Below, piece after piece: positions 10,110-21,869 of a DNA stretch of 64,000 bases (its first letter is position 1; each line of letters starts with the position of its first letter). The stretch comes from Acanthococcus lagerstroemiae. Its lineage: Eukaryota > Arthropoda > Insecta > Hemiptera > Eriococcidae. The stretch covers positions 53,156,122 through 53,220,121 of the forward strand of contig CM063108.1 of assembly GCA_031841125.1 (NCBI GenBank). The letters are read 5' to 3'. The translations under genes and the position numbers were made by a program. A model generated the notes under the pieces. It was given only the letters and a program-made list of their open reading frames with translations. It did not search any database and was not told the DNA's origin.

Positions 10110-11463
10110 AGACCTGTGGCTGGTATAATTCTCATACGCACATGTCTTTGGCGTAAGGAAGGAAATACCCTGAGGCAACAAACTAGAGGTAAAACATTGG
10201 TAAATACCACGACTACCCTGCTAATAGCCATGCTATGTGATCATTACGGTCGCTGAAGTCCGGGTAAGGGGATATGGCACCAGCAGAAGCAAAATGTAGC
10301 TTAGCACATTTTCATGAGTCAGCCTTCAGCTCCCGAAGACCAAGTAGTTTTCATTCAAGAGTGACTACCGACGAATCCTCGAATCCTATTTGAGACGTTG
10401 GATTTATAAAATCCTCCTCGAAGGTAACCGCCGATGCGACAGTGAAACTTGAGGAGAATTAGACGAGGTAGGAGAATCAATTTGGCATTCGATACGGGTA
10501 TAGTACCGGAGCGAGACAGTGAATCGCGCACACACACAGCATCCTTCGACACGCGGAACAACACCTTCGAAGATGGTGTATTAACTGCATGAGAACGTGA
10601 ATCTGGGCATCTGTACACCTCTTGAATTTCAAAGACCTCGTCGCACTCAGCCAATTACGTAAGAATTGATAACAGCGCGACTGCGGTTGCGAAACGAATG
10701 CGTAATTATTTAATCCGCATACGCGAAAATTTTTCAATACCACAGGAGTCGATATTCTTGGCACTAGAACGAAGGAGCGAGAGAGAAAATGTGTGTGAGA
10801 GAGTGAGGCTGAGAGAGAAAAAATATCGCGGCTGACTGCATTTTCGCACCTATTTAATATTCGATACGTACCGATGATATTCAGGATCAAAGAACTCCTC
10901 TAGTCTGAAACTCTCAAGCTCGAGTCGAAGCTTCCGTTTTCTTTCCTTTTCCCTTTGTGTTCGGAAAATCGCGCATACTCGTTTCGTCTCCTGAGTGCTG
11001 GCGCCTAGTTGGCGCTGGGGAAAGATTCGCATCTGTAGTCCGCTTTCGTTTTTAGTATTTTTGGGGAAATGTATGGGAAATACTTTTTCTTGCGAAATAC
11101 ATATAGATGTAGTACAGTTTCGCTTTGAAAAAGATGAAAGAAACTTGTACGTCATATTATCAGAGAAATACTCTAAGGGGGAGCGAGGAAAGACGCGCTC
11201 AATACTTTTGACAGTTGATAGTATCATCCTCATGAGTTGGAGAGTAGAAAAATTCAAGGAACTAGCAAAATAGAAAGGACGATTTGTTTTTCCATTTTCC
11301 TCGACAAGTCGATTCCAGAATGCCCAGCCAGGAGTCAGCAGTAGTGTTGTTGAAGTTATAGTTAGTTATCGATTACTATCGATAAGGCAGATATTTCACT
11401 GCCGATAGAGATTTCCAACGTATTGATAATTCAGTTGGTTCAGTAGGTGTGCCTTATTTCGTT
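10110..11463. other. No recognisable gene
   Basis: Overlapping minus-strand ORFs up to 137 codons (10477-10890, 10850-11257) are open but show no recognisable domain or signal. Their composition does not differ clearly from the surroundings. Probably non-coding. Confidence 0.4.
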
Positions 11464-11613
11464 AGGGAACTGTAAGCATGGATATACTCAGCCGCCATTT
11501 TGATCCTTACTTTTCCCGATAATAGGCAGACGCGTCGCGAGCAACAAGCGAAGTTGTACAGGGAATGAAAGGATAAAAATGGCGGCTGAGCATGTCAATG
11601 CTTACAGTGGCCT
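11464..11613. mobile_element. Short TIR element related to the CCGCCATTTT family
   Basis: A 150-bp inverted-repeat element. The left arm is AGGGAACTGTAAGCATGGA, then CTCAGCCGCCATTTTGATCC. The right arm, reverse complemented, is AGGCCACTGTAAGCATTGA, then CTCAGCCGCCATTTTTATCC. The AGGG-type tip and CCGCCATTTT block match the MULE-type MITEs at 4947 and 8211. A duplication around ATTTCG is only suggestive, so the superfamily is inferred from the ends. Confidence 0.65.
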
Positions 11614-12305
11614 GAAATTTCGCGTACAGTATGTTGTGCTTTGGACAAGAACGAAAAAGATTGGCCACCAAAATAAAATTGCGATTAGGTTAACAAATTC
11701 CCTCCTCTGAATTTATGGTTAGTTATCTATAGCTATCAATAGCAGCCGAAAATTATCGTTGACTATCGATAAGAAAAATTTTGACTTTTTAAAAACACTA
11801 TTCAGCAGAATTTAAATCGACACCGCTGAAAAGTTCTTTGTTCTGTCGTGTGGGACCTCGGGACTAGGGGCTGCAGCACTCCCACCTCACTGTCATTCTC
11901 GCAGCCACGTAACTCGGCAGTTTGAGGTAATTGCTCAGCAAAGTTCAGTAAGTGAGAATTTTTTTGGCTTGTTCAATAGATATCAGCGCAAGGTTCTTAT
12001 AACTTTAGAACGGTGTCTCATTCAGCAAGGCGCAAAGACGTCAATGACGTCACTGAAGTGCCAGTCACACAGGTAGCTTATGGGAATACAGCTTTTTTCC
12101 TTCACTCATAATGGATGCTCTCAGCATATTTTTCTGCTATTTTTACGACGTACAACATTCAATTGACTACCATTAAAAAAAAAAAACAACAAGCCCACTA
12201 CTGCAAAAATTAAATTTTCCTATTGCTTTCTTATGAAGTGAATTTCGGCGCGAGTGTGACGAGAAGAATTGTTACGGTTTGCCTACCCGAATGAGCTAAC
12301 CTTCT
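11614..12305. other. No recognisable gene
   Basis: AT-rich with an A run near 12,178. It includes a few CTATCGATAA-type short motifs at 11,365-11,400 and 11,720-11,775. No coding signal. Confidence 0.4.
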
Positions 12306-12990
12306 TCAGTTGTATAAGAACCTTGATATCAACGTGGCAAATTCACAGATTTTGGGTTCTGAGTAGGAGAATTTGTGCCCCTCCTTCGCTATCTCGCCGA
12401 CCTTGAGTTCGATCGGCGATATACACGCTAACACGCCTACTGCCTCCAAAGAAACAGTGCGGTACGCACTGACACACCTCACCGCGGCTTTTCGCTGAAT
12501 CTTCTCCATCTCCGCTCTGCTGTAGGGAATCTTGATAGCGTGGGCAAATACTGGCGCCCCGTAAAGGAGGACCGACACGATGACGTTGACCTTTCTTCTC
12601 TTCTCCCTCGGTCCTCCTAAGTTCGACATCAGACGGGACAACTATCCAGCTACTCGATACGCCCACTCAGCTGATCGTTGGAAGTGCTCTCGGAACTGCA
12701 ACTTCCCGTCGAACCACAGCCCCAGGTACTTCAGGGCTGAACAGAGCCCAATCTCCACACCTTTTAGGATAAAGGTGGGTGGGTTGTACTTGCGTCGCGT
12801 CGTGAACAACACCGCTTCCGTTTTCTGTGCCGCTAAGCACAGGCCCTGCTGACTCGATCCAGTGGGCCAGCATCTCCAACGCCTGGTTTACTCGTCACGT
12901 GACCTCTGCTGTCGACTCGGCTTGGCACACCACCAGCGTGTCGTTGGCGTAGCAAATCAGCTTGACGCCTGGTGTTAGTGCCAGCCTCTT
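12306..12990 (-). pseudogene. R1/jockey-type LINE reverse transcriptase remnant
   Basis: Reading the minus strand from about 12,990: a KLICYANDTLVV segment is the reverse transcriptase active-site loop, with Asn where the first catalytic Asp of the usual A/Y-x-D-D would be. Next come a TGA stop, an ALEMLAHWIESAG block, a frameshift, and a KYLGLWFDGKLQFREH block. A TAG follows, then a 111-codon open stretch with SVLLYGAPVFAHA, QRKAAVRCVSAYRTVS and ACISPIELKVGEIA. These blocks in this order are typical of the thumb and C-terminal region of R1/jockey-related non-LTR elements. The fragment is 5'-truncated and disabled by the Asp loss, two stops and a frameshift. Confidence 0.85.
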
Positions 12991-13377
12991 CGTTTATGTT
13001 GAATTCTTATGAGTTCAGTTAATGAAATCGAGATACCTGCTTGAGGATTTTCATGATAGGACTACTTATGTTATCATTTGTTGAAAGTATTAGGGTTGAA
13101 TATTCTTTTTAATTTTTATTTTTATTTCATTTGCTTTTCTTGTTAGTGGATACTCATTGGATAGTTCATCAAAGAATAACGAATGCGCTTGTTGCTCCTA
13201 GTTAAATTAATTTTATTTCATATTGTTGTTTAATTCGTTGTTTTGTAATGCTGTACTAGATGACATGAGAATTTGTGACATTAGTTCCTCAGTTACTTAG
13301 CATTATTATCTTGCTTGACTCTTAACATAAATATTATAGTACTTCAAATATGAAAATGCAAGTTGCATAAGTTACCT
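12991..13377. other. No recognisable gene
   Basis: AT-rich sequence between the LINE remnant and the foldback element. Nothing recognised. Confidence 0.4.
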
Positions 13378-13385
13378 ACAGAAAG

Positions 13386-13776
13386 TGACCAGCTCGGAAG
13401 AAAGGAGGCTTACGTCTAAAATCAAGTCTTCAGGGAAATCGTCCTCCTGCTTCACGATACAGTGTTACCAAACTTCAAACGCGTTTTCCCCGAAAACTTG
13501 ATTTTAGACATAAGCCTCCTTTCTTCCAAACTGACGATACAGTGTTACCAAACTTCAAACACATTTTTCCTGAAATCTAAATTTTAGACATACCTAAGCC
13601 TCCTTTCTTCCAAGCCGACGATACAGTGTTACCAAACTTCAAACGCGTTCTTCCCGAAAACTTGATTTTAGACTTGAGCCTCCTTTCTTCCAAGCCGACG
13701 ATACAGTGTTTTACCAAACTTCAAACACGTTTTCCCCGAAAACTTGATTTTAGACGTTAGTCTCCTTTCTTCGGTC
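13386..13776. mobile_element. Foldback element with about 81-bp internal tandem repeats
   Basis: Flanked by a perfect ACAGAAAG duplication (13378-13385 and 13777-13784). The left arm (GAAGAAAGGAGGCTTACG, TCTAAAATCAAG) is the reverse complement of the right arm (CTTGATTTTAGACG, CTCCTTTCTTC). Between them sit about four direct units of roughly 81 bp, each containing ACGATACAGTGTTACCAAAC and a CTTGATTTTAGAC segment, at about 13,456, 13,535, 13,617 and 13,698. One unit is inverted at the left edge, so the whole can fold back. An 8-bp TSD suits hAT or P-type elements. No coding capacity. Confidence 0.78.
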
Positions 13777-13784
13777 ACAGAAAG

Positions 13785-14302
13785 CTGTTCGCTTTCATAT
13801 TTTTAGGTTTTTGATTTTTTTGTTGTGCAAAAACCCTATTCCAATGACCGAGTAGTTCAGTGCTGTTCTAATGATTGTAGCCAGTGTTTAAACTTTCTTG
13901 TTTGTTGACGTTCTTAGCTTAAGGGAGACAGTTTCACCAATAAATAATCAGTCGAAGGAGCATTGAGAACTGTTTTCGTCTTTTCATCTTGAGGGTAGAC
14001 TGCGTTCTTGAAGGGTCGTTATGGTTTTTAATTATTCTTCTGCTTCGAGCATATTCTGTGATACCTTCGCGCAGTTGTGGTGAAGGCATCATAATCGATT
14101 TTGTGCTGTATAGTGCCTGTTCGTCGTTCGCTTTTCCTTATCAGTCTTGTGTCCACAGGCGTTTCATCTTCAAAATGTGCATCAGCCTTATTGATTCACA
14201 ATTTATCGTGAAACTTGTTCTGTCTTCATTCGGCTCATTTACCTGATCTGATGTGAGATTCTCGAAATTGTAAACGAACACTGTGGCGTTGTTAGAGATA
14301 GT
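13785..14302. other. No recognisable gene
   Basis: Short plus-strand ORF only (13989-14246), with no recognised motif. Confidence 0.4.
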
Positions 14303-14484
14303 AGGTTTGGCCATACGCCATTTTGAAACCTACCGCGCCCGTCGATGCCGAATTGACTACGCGGTACGCTCCGCATAGTCAATTTGGCATCGGCGGGCGC
14401 GGTAGGCTTCAAAATGGCGTGTACCGCGTAGTCAATTCGGCATCGGCGGGCGCGGTAGGCTTCAAAATGGCGTATGGCCACCCT
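14303..14484. mobile_element. GC-rich foldback element with duplicated arm
   Basis: The left arm (GGCCATACGCCATTTTGAAA, then ACCGCGCCCGTCGATGCCG) is the reverse complement of the right arm ending CAAAATGGCGTATGGCC at about 14,479. The arm segment with CATCGGCGGGCGCGGTAGG occurs twice in tandem on the right (about 14,389-14,418 and 14,440-14,470). A GTACGC/GCATAGTC loop separates the arms. Flanks match poorly (5 of 9), so no TSD is claimed. The CGCCATTTTG block resembles the inner TIR of the MULE-type MITEs. Confidence 0.65.
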
Positions 14485-16559
14485 CGAGGTATGTAGGTGT
14501 TTTAGCGTTGTCAGACCGCGTGGAAGCACGTCCGAATCCTTTTTTGAGTTTGCCTCTGCAATGATTCAATGCCGGAAACATGCGGGAAAATAATTCCTTA
14601 TTTCACCTAAAATAGACATTACATGGTCGGTAGGGACCAGTAAGTACGTCAAGGTTCGGAATGGCGTCAATCTTGAAATCGGTACTTAAATTTCTAGACC
14701 TCCCCATACCAAATTTCGCGATGGAAGGCAGAATTTTTCGCCGATTCCCCATACTAAAAGGGAGAGTACAGTAGGGTACTCGTAAATTTTATTTCGTGTC
14801 ACACTCGCGTTCATTAACATGGATGATTGTGGATTGTGTTTTGGAGAACAATTGTCGCGATCGATCTTATTTTAGCTACGTCGACTTCGGTATAGTTTTT
14901 TCTAAAAGAACTTTTGGCCTGCGGCCATGTCGAACAGGCGAACTTACACCGAAATTAAAGTGTGATTCTTCGGAGGTACGATGTATTCGAGATATATATT
15001 TAGGCGAATGGGGTAAAGCGTGCCCATAAATCAAGGAGCAGTCGATGTAGGTGTCACAAAGTCGTACAATCAATTTTGCACTCGTATGTACGCACCGGAG
15101 GAGATTTTCATTCAGCGGCGTCACGTCGAATCAACTGGCGGCGGCAGGGGCTGGCATGAGCGCAATTTGCCAAATACGTGCAGATCGAACGATGTTGGCG
15201 ACCCGACGTTTACTTGCGGGACGATAAATTCGTTTCTAAATGACGACGTCGTAAATGCCTTTTTTAATTGGCACAAGAATTTCGATGGCTATTAAGGTTT
15301 TTACGATGAGAGCAGCTGCGCCGAAAAAACTCGTGGTCGTTGGGCGCCGGAGAGCGCAGAAATTTCGAAACTAGAGAATTACTTAGTGAGCTCTGAAGTT
15401 GTTGGCACCTGGGTGGGTATTTTGACCTGGCTGACGTTATCTTGATAGCATCGACACCCGCCGACTCGTAACTGGTTGCATTTGCAAGTTGGTATGGACT
15501 CTTCTAGGAAGGTGGATCGCAACAAAGTTTCTCATTTGTGAAGTTGGATTTTGGGGTTGCATGCGACATTCAGTGGAATACTGAAATTCACTGGCTTACT
15601 AAACCCGTAAGAGGGTACATTGGAAGTTATTTCATTTTGGGAGTCGGGATCGGAGATTTAATGCTGTATTCGAAACCGGTGTTCCAAAAAAGTCGTATTT
15701 CAGTATTGTGTTCAAATTTTCGAGTAAAATCGTCGTGGTTGACCTGGAAGAAATCAGATTTTTGCAGAATCTGAAATTTTAAGGGATGAATTTAACGCCA
15801 CGTTTCAAGAAATAGGATAAAACGCTTTAAAAATACAAATCACGATAAAATGACAGTTTGCTCATTTAATGAAAATATTTACGTTGAATATAATCGGAAT
15901 TACGCTAAACTGATCGATTAGCACGATATTAAAAATATTATCACTGTCGGGATAAAAATAAAAATGAAAGTACCGTGTTATGAGTTAATCTAAGACTGAG
16001 CTCTCCTCGCTTTTGCTGGTCGTCCTTATCCGCTTCCATCGGAACGTCCACTTGGTGCGTCCTTATTTGCATACCTAGAGAGTGTGTGCATATCAGTAGA
16101 ATTTTCCGGGTATAATGTTATCGTCCACGTGCCGTATTGAACTTCCGCGGTAAGATTGACTTCTTCATAAGGGCCCACTGATATGCCGCAGTCCACTCCG
16201 ATAACGATGGTGACAAATCGAATTGGATGCAATTCGGCGACGAGGGGTTCCTGATCTTCAACACGACACTACGACTGTTTTGACCAACAGTCGAGAGTAT
16301 AGGAAGAACGTGTAATGTGAATCATCGGATTGATGCATTTTGTGAGGTGTAGAAAGTGAAGAAATATCCTAGCTGTAATACATATACAATGTATTGACGT
16401 TCACGAATTAGCGTGCATTTATATCAGAACTGACGTTCTACCCTGTTAATCTACTGTTCAAAATTTAGCGTGCAAGTCTATGTATCGTGACTGCAAGATC
16501 CATTTCTCCTTAACTTCCGATTATTTTTCCCCCGAATGTTAATACGACGTTCAAAACTC
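14485..16559. other. No recognisable gene
   Basis: About 2 kb with moderate CpG content around 14,800-15,450. Several overlapping ORFs under 100 codons have no recognisable motif. There is no splice or domain evidence strong enough to call an exon. Confidence 0.4.
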
Positions 16560-18500
16560 TTTATTTCGACGGATTGAAATTTGGATTTTAGTGCTCGAAT
16601 CGGAATTTTCTCGAAAATCAATGGAAATATTCGAAACCAGCAATTCCTCGAACTTCTATTTCGACCATTTTTTCAATTTTTGAAGTCAATTGAATTTGCT
16701 CTTTTTAAATTTGAAATTCAGGTTTTGGGGCTTAGATCGGAGGTGAATCAAAACTCTGATGTAATGATTGAAATCGACCTGTTCAAACCCCGTATTTTGA
16801 ACATTTCTTATTCTCTTTAGTCCAGTCAGATTCTTTGATTTCAAGTTTGAAATTCGTAGTTAGTAGTCTAAATTAGGACTAAATCAGAAATCTGGAGAAA
16901 TATTTTGTAACAGAGACCCTAAAAACTACTGTTAATGACCTTCTCTTAATTTCTTTAATCCAAGCACTTTTGCCCACTTCAAGCATTCGCTGCCGAGTTG
17001 CGTTTCAAATCGACATTTTGTACCGAATTCCTTCCCGGGATAGCGGAGGCAATAAATTATAATTGATATCCGAATTGCGTCCCGAGTTGGCGGGGGCAAT
17101 TGAAATACGTATCCGAATTGCGTCCAGTGACTTTGAAGCTTGTTAGAGTCACCCAGAAGACACCACGAGGAGGTCAGCTTCTTATAGTCTTCCAAAAAAG
17201 TGATTTTAAATCGTGAATGACTTCATCTGTGAAGGTAACGAGCGATAACATGCTTCAGCGAAAAAGTAAGTGTAAAAAATGGGCCGACGTCGTCAGGGTG
17301 TAGAAATGGCATACCAAAAAAACATTTCAAAAAGCTCCCTATTCCGCTGTGCTTATCCTCAGGTCATTTGTTAAAGAGTACTTTTGTATGTTGCGCCACC
17401 AGCTTTGTCCAAAAGATGGAAGCGGCAACCTTTTGTAGAAATTGCGGGACGCAATTCGGATCTGAATTTTAAGTACCTCCGCGACCTTGGGACGCAATTT
17501 CTACATGACCTTTCTGTACCTCTGCGATTTTGGGACGCAATTCCAATATGAATTTTTCTGCCCTCCTCGAACGGGACGCAACTCCCATGCGCCCCGAGCA
17601 TGAAATTCGGACTTGAAGATTTGAATCAGACTAGATTAGAAACCTAAAAAAATATTTTAAATTTTAAGCGTAGTGTCGAAAGAGGCCAGGGGTGGTCCCC
17701 TTGTATATGCTTATTGCGTGTAAAATATTTTATAAATTAAATGAAATGAGCCGTTACCAACCTTTTTCTACAGTGTAGGATCTTAAATTATACCTAATAT
17801 TCAGGGCCCAGAGTAAAATAGTAGAAAAGGATGTGGAGTTTACTTTCCCCCCATTTTTGCTCAGTTAGATTGCTGCACTATCGATTGGGCCTCCAGTGAT
17901 TCGCTCCATACGCTATGTTTGTGTTGAAAGCCCCACTTTTGACCAGTTTCCTTAATTTTCAAAGTTAGGTCAATGTCACTCCCTTCTAGTATGAAATTCG
18001 GATTTTTGGACCCAAATCGAGGTTGGATCAGTAATCGGAGGAAATATTTTCAATCAACAAATCAAAGAACCTCGATTTCGCCCGTTTTCTCAAATTTTTC
18101 TAGCTTATTCAATTTTGCTCATTTTAAAGTACAAATACGAAATTTAGATTTTGGGGCTCTAATAGGGGATGAATCAAAACTCTGATGGAATAATAGAAGC
18201 CATCGGCTCCAGAACCCCCAATTTCGACCGTTTCTCACGCTTTTTCCCCATTTAGGTCGATGTTATCCATTTTTCCTTAGTCTTTCCAAGTCAGTTGTGC
18301 ACATTACTAGTATAACATTCAAATAATGGGACTCAAATCAAAAATGGATCCAAAATCTGATGAAATATTCGGATCAGCTATCCAGAAAACTCTTATTCTA
18401 GTAGTTTGCCAGTTGTCTTTTCTTTTAAAATTGCAATGTCACCCAATTTTGCAAAAAGAAGGTATTGAAAAAATGACTGACTATGCGGCGCATTTTTGTC
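16560..18500 (+). repeat. Degenerate tandem array, about 150-180-bp unit
   Basis: Recurring ordered blocks include GAAATT(T/C)GGATTTT, GGGGCTC(A/T)AATCGG, GAATCAAAACTCTGATG, GGAAATATT and TTTCGACC(A/G)TTTTCTC. Units start near 16,574, 16,728, 16,850 (weak), 17,605, 17,985, 18,140 and 18,322. Copies are diverged, so the array is old. It is interrupted by a candidate MULE (16,989-17,594) and by unrelated sequence at about 17,640-17,960. Confidence 0.65.
16989..17594. mobile_element. Candidate MULE with GAATTGCGTCC subterminal repeats
   Basis: GAATTGCGTCC-type motifs point inward on the left (about 17,000-17,125) and GGGACGCAATTC-type motifs are their inverse on the right (17,446-17,583). This mirrors the subterminal arrangement of the MULEs at 9224 and 54749 but with a different motif. 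Both ends contain GAGTTGCG (left) or its complement (right). Flanks CAAGCATTC and CGAGCATGA match at 6 of 9 positions. The element lies inside a tandem array. No transposase remains; short ORFs inside are not recognisable. Confidence 0.55.
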
Positions 18501-18734
18501 CAAAATCAGTAAAAAGAGATGAAAAATGTTCTCGCCATCTGTTCAAGTCTTAATCTGTTCAAATCTTGCCCCTCACTCCTTCGTTATGTTCTGGATCTCA
18601 TACATGCGATAAATGTGTGAAAACGTGGAAAACTCTTTCCTAACAGTGTTACCAACAGTCTGATGGAAAAAGATAAATGAAATGTAACGTGTTGTTTTTT
18701 CGGACACTAGTTCATGAGTTTCCTGAAATTTAAT

Positions 18735-19075
18735 TTTATGGAGATGGCGTGATGGGACGTATGGCAATGCACGCATGCCAGAGTGGCCCCTATGACACCG
18801 CACCCCCGGCCCCAGAAACTACCCTTCCGAGTATCGCATCCGTGGCCGGAGGGATGCTTTGAGGCCGGGCCCTAACCTCCATTTCCCTGTGCCGCAGCCG
18901 GTGCGCGCGTCCTGAAAGGGCCACCATGGGGTTCCCTACTGACCGAGGTCAGTGCTCCCCAAGAATTCGCCTGGAATTCAGGTCACCCACGGCCGGACAC
19001 GTTTCCGGGGGTAGTGCTATCGGTGGCCCATACCTTGTATACAATATTAAAGAGTATCAACAACAATATTGTGGC
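18735..19075 (+). repeat. Dispersed GC-rich repeat, copy 3 (longest)
   Basis: Shares GGGACGTATGGC, ATGCACGCATGCC, AGTGGCCCCT, GACACCGCACCCCC and GAAACTACCCTT with the copies near 1.1 and 1.5 kb. It then continues through a GC-rich body (GGGCCACCATGGGGTTCC, CACGGCCGGACACG) to a CCTTGTATACAATATTAAAG tail. The GC-rich body and AT-rich end look like a retroposon 3' region. No coding sequence accompanies it. Confidence 0.6.
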
Positions 19076-20524
19076 AGTTTTCTCGAATTATTATAGTTTC
19101 CATGTACCCCTTTCTTTGCTCCGATCTGTTCAAAGAAAACAGTCTTCTACTTTTTCTCTGTAAATGCACTGCGCTGCTATTATTTACTATATATGTATTA
19201 TATATACGGGACTGAGGTTAGAGTAGTCGTTTCCGTTCTCTTTGATGCCATGAAAAAAGTAACTTTGGTAACTTCGAGATTTCGGTGAAACTAATTACAA
19301 CTTTATACCGAATTCAATTTCACCATCTAAAGCTGTACGTGTTTCCTGATAGCACGTTAACGTTTTGTAATGGAGTGGGAGAGGGGGAACAAAAAAAGAG
19401 TTTGTATAGAAAATTATAAAAAAATTGAGTTTGAAGGAAAGAATGATCCGAGTTTTAAATATCATTTCGTTGTTCAAGTTATAGCACTTAACTTTCAACG
19501 AGAGTGAGAGGATCTGGAAAATAAGTGTCATTCTCGTTTTGGCAGTTTATGGGAGTTGCGGATTCAGAAGGCATCTCATAACTTCCAGGTATATTATATG
19601 TGTAACGAGTACAACAACTGAATCCGTTGATTTTGGTTTCTAAGATTGAGTCATTTTCGGAGGGCTTGACAACAATTTCGGAAGTGCTATGTGCTACTTG
19701 ACATTAAATACAGTTAATAGAAACGTATGCACAAGTTGGGTAACTATTGGCTGGGGCCGGAAATCTAAGTCAAAAATTGATCTAGAAACATGCCTTTTAT
19801 CAATTTTGATAAATCGGTTTTGGTCTGAAAAACATCAAAAAAGATTTCTTGGTCACTTGAAAGGCCGTTCGTGGAGAAAATGGGGAGTCGATAGAGAAAG
19901 TTTTCTTATCCTTATGGATTCGGTATCATGTACAAAAAATAGATCAAGAGAATGCAATCTGCATCTCGGGGCATTTGTGAATATTATTAATTACATAATC
20001 ATAATGTATACTCACAGTGTCACAGTTAAGTCGTGATTCAACTTAATGGCATAATTTGATTTTTTTGCGACGAAGTTGTTCTTAAGTATTCTAGTTCTCA
20101 ATTACATGACCATTCGCCCGAACTGATTGTTGATACTGTCGCAAAAAAAAATCTAGAGGGCTATACAAATTTGAGTTATCCTATGTAGGATGTTTATACT
20201 GAGATCAAAAACTAAATTAGGGGACTTGAGATGTTTTACTCATTTAAATGCCATGGCGAAGAGGGATAAATGATCTATATTATTCAGGAAGGGTGGTTGA
20301 TAAACTATAACTTTTTTTCCAAACAGGTTAAGTCACATCTCATTAATTTTTCAGTGGAAGAGAAAGCGTTCCACATTTTACCTGATTCCACAAACGCTGA
20401 AATATTTCGTGAAAAGATAGACTAGTCCTTGGGAACTCTATGATGGCTGAAATTCTGCTTGCCATCAAACCTCTGAAATATTCGAGATTGAAAATTTTTT
20501 AGTAATTAACTTAATCTATTCTAC
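19076..20524. other. No recognisable gene
   Basis: AT-rich. The plus-strand ORF at 19689-20036 (115 codons) has no recognisable domain and ordinary local composition. Confidence 0.4.
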
Positions 20525-20900
20525 ACAATTTCCTGAACTTGACCTGTTTTACATCCTGTTTTGGCCTTTTGAATATTTTTTGTTGCCTAACTAGTTAAAC
20601 ACTAAAAGATGAATTTTTTAAAAATAATATAACTTGTTCTGAATTATAAATCCACAATGATTATGGTACAAACTTAAATTTACGTGAATAGTACGAGGGT
20701 CCCAAATTTGGCGATTTTTGAAGTGTTTTGTTAACACTGACGAAACTAGTTCATTCTGGTCTGAAACCTACCAGCCAACATTTTCTTGCAATCAATCAAT
20801 TTTGAGGGGTACCGTGAGGGGGGCATGTTTTAACATTGGATTCTTCATAAAGGAATCTGGAGTTTCGCTTTGAAACGTTCAAAACACCGAGTTCGGTCTA
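20525..20900 (-). repeat. Interspersed repeat, copy A
   Basis: On the minus strand, CAAGAAAATGTTGGCTGGTA, CAGACCAGAATGAACTAGTT, TTCAAAAATCGCCAAATTTG and AACAGGTCAAGTTCAGGAA occur in this order. The same blocks recur at 25,560-25,730 (plus, copy B) and in part at 59,800-59,905 (plus, copy C). The family is non-coding and of unknown class. Confidence 0.65.
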
Positions 20901-20969
20901 AAAGATGAGTGTGATTATGAAAATTTGTTCTCATTAGCGTAACAATGGATTATTAACTGAGAATTTTCT

Positions 20970-21045
20970 GTAAAAGTTTATTCAAAGGTCAACGGTCGCT
21001 ATTGAAATTCGGGTAAAAGTAAACGTTTTTGAAATTCGAACATTT
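20970..21045 (+). repeat. Left member of an imperfect 75-bp direct repeat
   Basis: Shares GTATTCAAAGGT-like, CTATTGAAATTCGGGTAAAA and GAAATTCGAACATT blocks with 21,870-21,945. The pair brackets the RTE fragment at 21051-21815. It is too long for an ordinary LINE TSD. The likely explanation is a tandemly duplicated host repeat whose junction received the LINE. Confidence 0.6.
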
Positions 21046-21050
21046 ATTTA

Positions 21051-21815
21051 TTATAGCATTATTTGTAGGTTAGCTGCTAATTCTACCTGCGCGGCCCAAC
21101 TCTGGGTATACGCCTCCCCAGCCCTGATTCAGCGACCTCTTGTCTTAGCATCCCTTGCCCAGACCACCCCTGCCCAGCCTGCAATTTCGTCTATCCATCT
21201 AGTATTTGGTTTACTTTTTTTTCTCTTCTTGTCGTAAGGTGCCAAGTCCATGACTTTTTTTCCGTCTTCTTCGTTTCTTACTCTATGTCCAGCGTGCGAT
21301 AATTTGAATTTCTTGGCTGTACAGCGAATATCTCTCATGTTTGTAGCCGATCTCGCTGCCTTATTTCTAATTTGGTCTATCCTTCTTATACCTATTTAGT
21401 ACATAATATGTTCCATTATTCCATTGCCATTTGAGCCTTATACATTTTGTCGAGTTGTTCGTTTGTTATGACTCACGATTATGCTCCATATGCGAGGAGG
21501 ACTGGACTGTGCAGCCGTCCATAATCTTTGTTTTCAGCTCTAATCTTTTAGCGTCTAGAAGTTTTTCCACCCTTCGTTTGTTCTCCTTGATACGAGTATT
21601 AATTTATTTCACCTGTTGTTAAATGAAATGATTTGGCCTAAATATACTACTTCCTCTACTTGTTCGATTGCTTCCCTATTCAAGATGATCTTGTCTTTTT
21701 TATTTGAGAGGAGACTAGTTTTCTTGCTATTAATTAGTTACACCGCTTTTTCGCTAATACCTTCCAATTCTGAAACCAGTCGTTGTAGTTTTGTGTTTGT
21801 TACAATTTAGTGTGC
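21051..21815 (-). pseudogene. RTE-type LINE reverse transcriptase 3' fragment
   Basis: The minus strand, from about 21,810 down, shows a decayed GLTIN-like region and an EVVYLGQIISF block, the conserved YLG motif after the reverse transcriptase core. An open segment with KKFKLSHAGHRVRNEEDG follows, then KPNTRWIDEIAGWAG and a C-terminal GEAYTQSWAAQ block ending in tandem stop codons near 21,050. Blocks W-A-G-H and (R/K)-x-x-T-R-W-x-D-E-I are diagnostic of the RTE-like C-terminal region. Multiple stops and frameshifts and loss of the endonuclease and catalytic core make it dead. It is related to the fragments at 24085 and 41120. Confidence 0.83.
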
Positions 21816-21869
21816 CCATAGAAAGCCGTTCTCATTACTGCAAGGATGAAATACACACCGATAATTTTT

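Noticed and set aside
19689..20036. 115-codon plus-strand ORF as a gene
   Set aside because: No recognisable motif; low-complexity AT-rich context.
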